Positions 1-5,656 of a stretch of 5,656 nt of DNA are shown here, in pieces. Under the pieces are notes generated by a model. That model had not been told where the DNA came from and searched no databases. It worked only from the letters and a program-made list of their open reading frames with translations. This DNA is from Caldithrix sp. RBG_13_44_9 (GTDB taxonomy: Bacteria > Calditrichota > Calditrichia > RBG-13-44-9), in the NCBI GenBank assembly GCA_001771055.1, contig MESS01000110.1, forward strand, positions 21,211-26,866. The letters are read 5' to 3'. Made by a program: the position numbers and the translations under genes. Positions within the stretch are counted from its first letter, which is position 1. Each line of letters opens with the position of its first letter.

Positions 1-2199
1 TTCAATGGCAATATCAGTTCCGGTACCCATGGCAATTCCCACATCCGCCTGGGCCAGTGCCGGGGCATCATTGATTCCATCTCCTACCATCCCGACGGTA
101 AATCCTTTCTGCTGCAACTGCTTGACATAGTCTGCCTTCTGATCCGGCAATACTTCCGCATAGAATTCGTCCACTCCCACGGTATTCGCCACCGCCCGGG
201 CGGTTATTTCATGATCACCCGAAACCATGAAGACTTTTATCCCCATTTTCTTCAGTGCCTGAATAGCCCGGGCTGAATCAGCTTTGATAGGATCAGCAAC
301 GGCCAGTATTCCTGCTAATTTTTTCTGTACCGCCACGTACATGATGGTCTTGCCAGCATGCAATAATTTTTCACTCGCAATCTTCGCCCCTTCCAGAGAA
401 ATGCCTTGTTCCTGCATCATGGCACCGTTTCCTACTACCACTTCCTTCTGATCCAGGATCCCTTGGATCCCCTGGCCGGGAATCGTTACAAACTCAGTCG
501 GATAATCAAGCGAAATATTTTCCAGCTGCGCCTTATTCACTACCGCTTCTGCCAGAGGATGCTCAGACGATCTTTCCAGATTGGCTGCGACTCTCAAAAT
601 CTCATTTGTCGGGAAATCATTCAGAGATAAAATATCAGTTACCGCTGGTTTCCCTTCACTGATAGTGCCGGTTTTATCGAGGAGAATGGCGTTTAGCTGG
701 TGGGCCTTTTCCAGAGCCTCAGCATTTTTTATTAAGATACCCAGTTCTGCTCCTCTGCCGGTCCCTACCAGAATTGAGGTAGGAGTAGCCAAACCCAAGG
801 CACAAGGACAGGCGATCACCAATATGGTTACAAAAACCACTACTGCGTAGGTGATCTGGGGATCAGGTCCCAACCACATCCAGAGAGCAAAAGAAAGTCC
901 GGCAATCCCTATCACTGCCGGGACAAAATATCCGGCAACAATATCCGCCAGTTTTTGAATAGGGGCTTTGCTGCCCTGGGCCTCCTGAACCAATCTGATA
1001 ATGCGGGCTAACATGGTATCTTTTCCTACCCGGGACGCTATCATGGTAAAACTTCCGGTGCGGTTCACACTGGCACCAATCACTTTGTCACCTGGATTTT
1101 TTTCCTGCGGAATGGATTCACCGCTGATCATGGATTCGTCCACAGCTGAATGACCTTCATCAACAGTTCCATCAACCGGGATCCGTTCACCGGGGCGAAC
1201 CAAAATCCTATCATCTACCTGAACTTCGGAAATTGGGATATCAATCTCCTGACCATTCACGATCTTCCGGGCAGTTTTAGGCTGCAGTCCTATGAGCCGT
1301 TTAATGGCCTGGGAAGTTTTACTCTTGGCCCTGGCTTCCAGCAACCGGCCCAAAAGGATAAAAGTGATGATCACCGCGGCCGTCTCGAAATAGACATGCT
1401 GCACCTGGCTGGGAAAGAGAAAGGGAAAAAAGGTAATCATGCTGGAATAAACGTATGCTGAACCGGTACCGATGGCAATCAGGGTATTCATATCGGCAGA
1501 TTTATGTTTTAAAAGTTTCCAGGCAGCCACAAAAAAATGCCCCCCCGCATAGAACAGTACCGGGGTGGTCAAGATAAGCAGGATTTTCCAGCGGATTGGT
1601 TGAGTAAGCCAGAACCAGGAGATGAACATATCCCCCATGGAGAGAAGAAGAATCGGAACAGCAAAAACTACTGAAAACCACAGTTTCCTGGTCAGGTTTT
1701 GAACAGCTGAACTCTGCTGTTTCTCCTGCCAGTCGGCGGTTTCTCCTTCCGGTTGCTCCACCAGTTTATATCCGGCTGATTCAACAGCCTGATTCAGAAG
1801 CGATAAATTGACCAAACCGGGGATATATACCACTGTGGCTTCTTCTATTGGCAGATTCACGGCGGCATCCTGTACACCTTCCAGCGCCCGGAGAGCTTTT
1901 TCAACCCGGCTGACACAGGAAGCACAGTGCATACCCGCAATTTTCAAACGGATTTTAACGGTTGGAACGTCATATCCAACATTTTTTATAGCGTCAATCA
2001 GATTATTTATTCCCGTTTTTTGCTGATCAAATTTCACCTCGGCAGAATGCAAGGCCAGATTGACTGCGGCGGCATTCACTCCGTCCACTTGTTTCAAGGC
2101 CTTCTCGATGGAGAGGACGCAGGAAGCACAACTCATTCCCTCCACCGGCAAAGTTATATTCTTTACTTTATTGGTAATATCTTTTTTATCATGATTCAT
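1..2199 (-). CDS. copA: Copper-exporting P1B-type ATPase CopA, C-terminus cut by window edge
   Basis: Inner-membrane pump that uses ATP to expel Cu(+) from the cytoplasm. 733 codons are visible without a break. Two heavy-metal-associated domains come first, with GMSCASC (residues 21-27) and GMHCASC (89-95). Hydrophobic helices follow near 174-190, 205-224, 238-256, 272-286, 424-446 and 450-472. The actuator loop has SGES (359-362, the TGE site in its usual CopA form). The ion-channel motif is CPC (464-466), typical of the Cu(+) subgroup. The phosphorylation site is DKTGT (508-512, D508 phosphorylated). SEHPL (545-549) is the nucleotide-binding HP motif, and GDGIND (706-711) is the hinge motif. 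The reading ends at GTGTDIAIE, so the last two helices, probably under 100 residues, lie outside, and their Cu-coordinating residues cannot be checked. The ATG start is chosen because AGGG lies 8 nt upstream. An in-frame GTG at 2232-2230 is possible but has no better support. Silver transport is an alternative or additional activity. Confidence 0.96.
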   Translation of the reverse strand, partial: MNHDKKDITNKVKNITLPVEGMSCASCVLSIEKALKQVDGVNAAAVNLALHSAEVKFDQQKTGINNLIDAIKNVGYDVPTVKIRLKIAGMHCASCVSRVEKALRALEGVQDAAVNLPIEEATVVYIPGLVNLSLLNQAVESAGYKLVEQPEGETADWQEKQQSSAVQNLTRKLWFSVVFAVPILLLSMGDMFISWFWLTQPIRWKILLILTTPVLFYAGGHFFVAAWKLLKHKSADMNTLIAIGTGSAYVYSSMITFFPFLFPSQVQHVYFETAAVIITFILLGRLLEARAKSKTSQAIKRLIGLQPKTARKIVNGQEIDIPISEVQVDDRILVRPGERIPVDGTVDEGHSAVDESMISGESIPQEKNPGDKVIGASVNRTGSFTMIASRVGKDTMLARIIRLVQEAQGSKAPIQKLADIVAGYFVPAVIGIAGLSFALWMWLGPDPQITYAVVVFVTILVIACPCALGLATPTSILVGTGRGAELGILIKNAEALEKAHQLNAILLDKTGTISEGKPAVTDILSLNDFPTNEILRVAANLERSSEHPLAEAVVNKAQLENISLDYPTEFVTIPGQGIQGILDQKEVVVGNGAMMQEQGISLEGAKIASEKLLHAGKTIMYVAVQKKLAGILAVADPIKADSARAIQALKKMGIKVFMVSGDHEITARAVANTVGVDEFYAEVLPDQKADYVKQLQQKGFTVGMVGDGINDAPALAQADVGIAMGTGTDIAIE

Positions 2200-2240
2200 T
2201 GTATGATCCCTATGTTTAAAAATACTGTCCACTTTAAAAG

Positions 2241-2281
2241 AGTATCTGTCTGCTTATAAAACCCGACAAACTCACTGCGAA
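2241..2281 (-). promoter_or_regulatory. Candidate sigma70-type promoter(s) for copA
   Basis: Two overlapping matches read toward copA on the minus strand. One is TTGTCG (2269-2264), a 17-nt spacer, then GATACT (2246-2241). The other is TTCGCA (2281-2276), a 17-nt spacer, then TATAAG (2258-2253). Each matches the consensus only partly, and I cannot tell which is used. I saw no clear long dyad of the kind bound by MerR-type copper regulators, nor a CopY-type box, so copper control is not shown by the sequence. Confidence 0.35.
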
Positions 2282-2381
2282 TATAACTCAAGCCAACCAG
2301 AGAGGTTTCATGTGATTGATAAAAGATGTAAGTAAAATTAATAACAGGTAAATCTCTTTCAGGAATTAATCTCCAGTCCGG

Positions 2382-2410
2382 TTGCAATGGTCTTAAATTC
2401 AAATTATATT
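2382..2410 (+). promoter_or_regulatory. Candidate sigma70-type promoter for the deacetylase gene
   Basis: TTGCAA (2382-2387) and TATATT (2405-2410) are separated by exactly 17 nt. The -10 box matches consensus at 5 of 6 positions and the -35 box at 4 of 6. Transcription would begin around 2416-2418, leaving a leader of only about 20 nt before the ATG at 2436. That leader contains no SD sequence. This promoter would drive the deacetylase and the gene after it. Confidence 0.45.
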
Positions 2411-2435
2411 CTTCCAGAATTCAATAGTATCATCC

Positions 2436-3365
2436 ATGAGAATTTTTCGAAGAAAACGGTGCAAAATCGTCTACCGCAGTGAGTATTTTTCTGCCATCCA
2501 TGCTCAAAATACTCATAAATCCTTCGATGTGATGAAATTTAAGAAGGTACGGGATCAGTTAATCAAGGAAAAATTAATCCGGCGCAAAGATGTTCTTCCG
2601 GCTCCTCGCATTTCCGATGAAGATATGCTGCTGGTTCACACCAAAGAATACCTCGATACCTTAAAAAATCCAATGATCATTGGAAAGATCCTGAATCTAA
2701 GTTATGTAAATCCCTGGGATGAATATATTTTAGAATATTTCCGCTATGTAAGCGGAGGAACGGTTATGGCTGCGGAATATGCGCTGGAACATCATTTTTC
2801 GGTATTTAACCTGGGTGGTGGATACCATCATGCCCATCCCGATCGCGGGGAAGGATTTTGTATAATTAACGATGTAGCGGTGGCCATTCGAAAATTACAG
2901 AATTTAAACAAACTAAATAATACTTTGATTGTGGATCTGGACTATCACCAGGGAAACGCAAATTTACTCTATTTCCGCAACGAAGAAAATACTTTTACTT
3001 TTTCCATGCACGCCAACAATTGGGATGAGATCAGCGGCAAGAACAATAATATCGATATTGAACTTCCCTCCTACACTTCCGACGATAAGTATCTGAAAAT
3101 ACTGACTTCAGAACTTCCAAAAGTGTTCAGGGTATTTAAAGCAGACCTGGTTATCTATATTGCCGGAAGTGATCCTTATATCAAAGATACTTTGGGTGAT
3201 TTTGATATCAGTGAAGGTGGAATGCTGCAGCGTGATATTTTTGTCTACCGTGAAACAATTAAGCGTAATATACCCTTAGTCGTATTGGGTGCCGGAGGAT
3301 ATGGCCCGGAGAGCTGGAAAATATATTTTAATTTTATCAAATGGGTAATCACCAAAGGAAAGTAG
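2436..3365 (+). CDS. Class IV (HDAC11-like) histone deacetylase family protein
   Basis: A zinc-dependent amidohydrolase of the arginase/deacetylase fold, predicted to remove acetyl or acyl groups from an amine such as a lysine side chain, a polyamine or a small metabolite. The 309 residues cover essentially one catalytic domain. Visible motifs are: N-terminal KIVYRSEYFSAIH (10-22); GGGYHHAH (127-134) with the catalytic His pair H131/H132; GEGFCIIND (138-146); VDLDYHQGN (166-174) with zinc ligands D169 and H171; AGSDPYIKDTLG (243-254) with the third zinc ligand D251; and GAGGYG (285-290) with transition-state Tyr Y289. The DxxLG context, the EGGMLQRD segment and the compact size fit HDAC11/class IV better than AcuC. 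All catalytic residues are present, so it should be active. No signal peptide is evident, so it is probably cytoplasmic. The start lacks an SD but places the family's N-terminal strand correctly, and no other Met lies before residue 33. It ends in tandem stops, TAG TAA, 9 nt before the next gene. The substrate is unknown. Confidence 0.93.
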   Translation: MRIFRRKRCKIVYRSEYFSAIHAQNTHKSFDVMKFKKVRDQLIKEKLIRRKDVLPAPRISDEDMLLVHTKEYLDTLKNPMIIGKILNLSYVNPWDEYILEYFRYVSGGTVMAAEYALEHHFSVFNLGGGYHHAHPDRGEGFCIINDVAVAIRKLQNLNKLNNTLIVDLDYHQGNANLLYFRNEENTFTFSMHANNWDEISGKNNNIDIELPSYTSDDKYLKILTSELPKVFRVFKADLVIYIAGSDPYIKDTLGDFDISEGGMLQRDIFVYRETIKRNIPLVVLGAGGYGPESWKIYFNFIKWVITKGK

Positions 3366-3374
3366 TAATCCCTA

Positions 3375-4268
3375 ATGTCCAAGCGTGCAAAAAGACTACA
3401 GCGGATCTCCCGCCGGCTCACCACTCACCAGCTGCGCCGTTTGCAGGAAAAAGAAGTCGCCCTGGGCTATGATAATTTATTCCAACGGGACGATTCCCAG
3501 CAGGGATCTTCATACTTCCTTGGTTACTACTCTCCGTCAGGGATTCAGTATGCTCTGGAAAAGTATGGATTATTCCAGGTGCTCCAAGATAAAGGATTCC
3601 AGGACATAAAATTGACCATCAATACTAAAGACCCCTATAAACAACGCATTGCTATTCATTTCGAAAAGAAAGATCTAGATCATCTGATTGGTGAACTGGT
3701 GGTTAAGCGCCGGCACATCACCATCTATCCGCCTTTTCCCTCTCTTATTTATGGACGAAACTTTGAAGTTATTGCAGTGGAATGGTTGTCCATGCAAAAT
3801 CCGCTTTCCAAATTTACTACTGATAAACCCATACTACCCGGTCAAAAATTTCCCGGCCTGGGATTGGGTGAAATGGTCATGGAGATTTTAGTAATCATGT
3901 GCGGCCGATTGCGGACGGCTGGTCTGTTGAATACTCCCGAACACTTCCATAATGCCCAGATGTATAGTACCCATTTCCGCTACCTTGATCCGGTGGAAGA
4001 AGGGAAAAGATTGGCTATCATCAGGGATCTACTTTCTCATTTCACGCTCTCAGAAGTATCCTGGGCCATTGATTTAGGTTGTGTGGATGAAAACAATCAA
4101 CTTTTTCAATGGCACGGAGCTGATCAAATAATCCCCTTAGACCGGGATCTGAAAGAATATTTTGAAGGACAGGATTACCACCAGGCTGTTGAAGAGGCAA
4201 AGCTGATTTTTCACTATTGGCTGGACGAAAAAAAGTGGCAGCAAAAAATCAAAGAAATTGAGACCTAA
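3375..4268 (+). CDS. Unknown protein with a GNAT-like C-terminal half
   Basis: I do not recognise this 297-residue protein as a named family. Its first 25 residues are strongly basic (many Lys/Arg) and may bind nucleic acid or be disordered. The middle has two strand-like stretches (about 88-97 and 103-118, the second containing LIGELVV) resembling a beta hairpin. VEWLSMQNP (135-143) leads into PGQKFPGLGLGEMV (155-168), which resembles the Q/RxxGxG/A acetyl-CoA pyrophosphate loop of GNAT enzymes, followed by a helix (168-181). AGLLNTPE (182-189) and HFHNAQMYSTHFRYLDP (190-206) would match GNAT beta5 and alpha4, including the N..A..Y...F pattern. The remaining residues, about 207-297, are mainly helical and Trp/Glu-rich. 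The gene starts 9 nt after the deacetylase stop, so the two are probably co-transcribed. The nearest SD-like run, AAAGGAAAG, is 12 or more nt upstream, which is long, so coupled translation is likely. The GNAT assignment is my inference from motif order. The reading frame itself is secure. Confidence 0.85.
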   Translation: MSKRAKRLQRISRRLTTHQLRRLQEKEVALGYDNLFQRDDSQQGSSYFLGYYSPSGIQYALEKYGLFQVLQDKGFQDIKLTINTKDPYKQRIAIHFEKKDLDHLIGELVVKRRHITIYPPFPSLIYGRNFEVIAVEWLSMQNPLSKFTTDKPILPGQKFPGLGLGEMVMEILVIMCGRLRTAGLLNTPEHFHNAQMYSTHFRYLDPVEEGKRLAIIRDLLSHFTLSEVSWAIDLGCVDENNQLFQWHGADQIIPLDRDLKEYFEGQDYHQAVEEAKLIFHYWLDEKKWQQKIKEIET

Positions 4269-4414
4269 CCTTCCTGCTGAAAATATTATTTGCATATTGG
4301 TTGTTTCAACTCCTACAAAATTAAAAAGCTGTTTATTTTTTATTGAGCGGCCGTTAAATTCATTTCAGATGTAATGATTTATAAATCGTCATGCTACCTA
4401 GTCTGGAGAACTTT
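4269..4414 (+). other. Intergenic leader before the first aminotransferase
   Basis: An AT-rich spacer after the GNAT-like gene. A TATAAA (4380-4385) could be a -10 box, but no good -35 element lies 16-18 nt upstream. The T-rich stretch 4331-4342 is not preceded by a GC-rich stem, so I do not call a terminator. The SD for the next gene, GGAG at 4405-4408, lies at its end. It remains open whether the aminotransferase has its own promoter or is read from the deacetylase operon. Confidence 0.3.
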
Positions 4415-5440
4415 ATGGCTAGATCAATTGATTGCAATAAACTTACCTTTTCGCTTTATCCCCATGCCCACGAAATGAAAATGTATGAAAGTTATTACCT
4501 GAATGGTAAATGGGACAAAGGCGCCATTGTTGATTTCCATGATATCCCGCTCTCACCAGCTGCCAATGTTCTGAATTACGGGCAGGGAATCTTTGAAGGT
4601 ATGAAGGCCTATTACTCGGTGAAAGGAAAAGTAGTACTTTTCCGGCCGGAAGAAAATGCCAAAAGATTTGAAAAAAGTGCTTATAAATTGGCCATTCCCG
4701 GAATGACGGCCGATAAATTTATGGGAGCAGTCCAGGATATCGTAAAAGCCAATATCGATTTTATTCCCCAATGCGATGACGGGCGCTGCAGTCTATATCT
4801 CCGTCCGGTATGCATCGGCATAGAGCCGTTGTTAGGCGTACGTGCAGCCAAAGAATATCTTTTTTACATCTTCGCCAGTCCGGTCGGTCCCTATTTCGAT
4901 AAAGTAGGAATTGTCAAACTGCTGGCCCGTAATATCAACCGGGCCAGTCCGCATGGTACCGGTGACGCCAAGGCAGTCTGCAATTATCCGGTAACCATGC
5001 GTCCAAAACAAGAGGCCATTGCCGATGGTTATAATGACGTCATTTACCTGGACCCCATTAAGAATCAGTATATTGAGGAAGCCGGAGCGGCAAACTTCTT
5101 CGCACTCATGGACAATGGCTCATTGGTCACTCCTCCGCTCGGTACCATTCTACCAGGAATAACCCGCGAGTCGGTGATTGAGCTGGCAAAAAAAATATAT
5201 CAGATGAAAGTAGAAGAACGCGATCTGAGTGTGGATGAAGTTATCTCACGGGCCAGGGAGTGCTTTGTTACCGGTACAGCGGCTATTATCACCTCGGTGA
5301 GCGATATCGGCTGGAATGGAAAAATCCACAACATTAATCGCAACCAATACCAACTTGCTCATCAACTTTATGAAAAGCTGATCAACATCCAATTGCAAAA
5401 AGAGAGTGATCCCTTCAACTGGGTAAGGGTTGTTCAATAG
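4415..5440 (+). CDS. ilvE: Branched-chain amino acid aminotransferase (type II, eukaryote-like BCAT)
   Basis: A PLP-dependent fold-type IV aminotransferase that interconverts Leu, Ile or Val and their 2-oxo acids using 2-oxoglutarate/glutamate, the last step of branched-chain amino acid synthesis in the cytoplasm. From this start it has 341 residues, normal for the family. Motifs are: NYGQGIFEGMKAY (54-66); FRPEENAKR (77-85) with the probable PLP-phosphate Arg R78; SLYLRPVCIGIEPLLGV (126-142) with Y128 and R130 near the substrate carboxylate; GTGDAKAVCNYP (181-192) with Schiff-base lysine K186; EEAGAANFF (221-229) with E222; TPPLGTILPGITR (239-251); and FVTGTAA (284-290). The SLYLRP..IG.EP..GV and GDAK patterns match the BCAT1/2-like (IlvE II) branch, but the CxxC redox motif of mammalian BCATs is absent (ITSV there). 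I chose ATG 4415 because GGAG lies 6 nt upstream. An in-frame ATG at 4391 adds 8 residues but has no SD. Confidence 0.95.
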   Translation: MARSIDCNKLTFSLYPHAHEMKMYESYYLNGKWDKGAIVDFHDIPLSPAANVLNYGQGIFEGMKAYYSVKGKVVLFRPEENAKRFEKSAYKLAIPGMTADKFMGAVQDIVKANIDFIPQCDDGRCSLYLRPVCIGIEPLLGVRAAKEYLFYIFASPVGPYFDKVGIVKLLARNINRASPHGTGDAKAVCNYPVTMRPKQEAIADGYNDVIYLDPIKNQYIEEAGAANFFALMDNGSLVTPPLGTILPGITRESVIELAKKIYQMKVEERDLSVDEVISRARECFVTGTAAIITSVSDIGWNGKIHNINRNQYQLAHQLYEKLINIQLQKESDPFNWVRVVQ

Positions 5441-5488
5441 ACAACCGGATAATTTCAGACAGGAATTTAATCCAGTAAAAATAATTGA

Positions 5489-5514
5489 TGAGGTGTTGAT
5501 GGTTTTACACCTTA
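5489..5514 (+). promoter_or_regulatory. Hairpin over the leader ORF start
   Basis: TGAGGTGT (5489-5496) can pair with ACACCTTA (5507-5514). This gives an 8-bp stem including one G-U pair, with a 10-nt loop. The left arm contains the GAGG that would be the SD of the short ORF at 5499, and the loop contains that ORF's ATG, so folding would hide its initiation site. No T-run follows, so it is not an intrinsic terminator. The structure was derived by eye and no folding energy was computed. Confidence 0.35.
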
Positions 5515-5537
5515 CTCGACTATATTTGAAAAGCTGA
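5499..5537 (+). CDS. Possible 12-residue Leu-rich leader peptide
   Basis: A mini-ORF encoding MVLHLTRLYLKS then TGA, lying between two branched-chain aminotransferase genes. GAGG (5490-5493) sits 5 nt before its ATG, an ideal SD spacing. Four of its 12 codons are leucine (TTA, CTT, CTA, TTG) and one is valine, both products of the pathway. Its stop codon shares a base with the AAGGAG SD of the next gene, so ribosomes finishing here would be placed at that gene's start. There is no room for a terminator before the next ATG, so any control would be at the level of translation or coupling. It could equally be a chance ORF, since Leu codons are common in random AT-rich sequence. Confidence 0.3.
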   Translation: MVLHLTRLYLKS

Positions 5538-5547
5538 AGGAGAGATG

Positions 5548-5656
5548 ATGACTCCCAACAAAGGCTTAGCAAAAAAAATCTGGCACAATGGTACCTTCAT
5601 TAACTGGGAAGATGCCAAGATTCATGTCATGTCCCATGTAGTTCATTATGGAACGG
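5548..5656 (+). CDS. ilvE: Second branched-chain aminotransferase (type I), N-terminal fragment
   Basis: Only the first 36 codons are inside the window. IWHNGTFINWEDAKIHV (11-27) and MSHVVHYGT (28-36) match the opening of the common bacterial IlvE, where a WxNG strand, a W.DAK.HV stretch and a SH.LHYG..VFEG motif precede the PLP site. The product would be a fold-type IV, PLP-dependent aminotransferase, most likely for Leu/Ile/Val. A D-amino acid aminotransferase or aminodeoxychorismate lyase is less likely because of the SHxxHYG motif. The catalytic lysine lies beyond the window. AGGAG (5538-5542) is 5 nt before the ATG at 5548 and only 2 nt before an adjacent in-frame ATG at 5545, so I prefer 5548. 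It lies 107 nt after the first ilvE and is probably in the same transcription unit or close to it. Confidence 0.85.
   Translation, partial: MTPNKGLAKKIWHNGTFINWEDAKIHVMSHVVHYGT

Noticed and set aside
1150..2259. Several plus-strand open frames of about 70-110 codons inside the copA region
   Set aside because: The minus-strand frame encodes an unbroken CopA with every expected motif, so these are antisense shadows.
4321..4344. A-rich then T-rich stretch as a terminator after the GNAT-like gene
   Set aside because: The only pairing is A-T with a mismatch. There is no GC-rich stem before the T-run.
4347..4355. CGGCCG palindrome in the intergenic region
   Set aside because: A 6-bp perfect palindrome with no extending arms and no loop; it is expected by chance and is not a convincing operator.
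4391..4414. Upstream in-frame ATG giving an 8-residue longer first aminotransferase
   Set aside because: It has no SD, whereas the ATG at 4415 has GGAG 6 nt upstream. The family's conserved region starts well after either codon.
4374..4481. 35-codon frame beginning MIYKSS as a leader peptide for the first ilvE
   Set aside because: It has no SD, runs deep into the ilvE coding region in another frame, and is not notably enriched in branched-chain codons at its start.
5246..5572. 108-codon minus-strand open frame across the end of the first ilvE
   Set aside because: It is antisense to a secure gene with strong family motifs, and its own translation shows no recognisable motif. It is a shadow frame.

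Overview
This is a chromosomal-looking bacterial window of moderate, slightly AT-leaning base composition with five genes. Two run off the window ends. Gene spacing is tight, some starts carry clear Shine-Dalgarno (SD) sequences and others do not, and all product types are common in free-living bacteria. I cannot place the organism firmly. A Gram-negative, FCB-like lineage (for example Calditrichota or Marinimicrobia) is only a guess from overall style.

Layout. (1) 1-2199, minus strand: a copper-exporting P1B-type ATPase (CopA) with two N-terminal metal-binding domains, lacking only its C-terminal end. (2) 2200-2435: a divergent intergenic region with candidate promoters facing both ways. (3) 2436-3365 and 3375-4268, plus strand: a histone-deacetylase-fold enzyme of class IV (HDAC11-like) type, followed after 9 nt by a protein of unknown function whose C-terminal half looks like a divergent GNAT acyltransferase. 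These two probably form one transcription unit. (4) 4415-5440, plus strand: a complete branched-chain amino acid aminotransferase (IlvE) of the eukaryote-like type. (5) 5548 to the window end, plus strand: the start of a second fold-type IV aminotransferase resembling the other bacterial IlvE type, with a strong SD.

How the genes may work together. CopA is a stand-alone copper-efflux gene read away from the rest. The deacetylase plus GNAT-like pair is the most interesting part: a predicted deacylase and a predicted acyltransferase-fold protein side by side suggest an acylation/deacylation couple acting on an unknown substrate. The two aminotransferases carry out, or are predicted to carry out, the last step of Val/Leu/Ile synthesis. 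Between them lies a 12-codon leucine-rich mini-ORF with a well-placed SD, ending at the SD of the second aminotransferase, which could be a regulatory leader peptide. I saw no RNA genes, mobile elements, CRISPR arrays or convincing intrinsic terminators.
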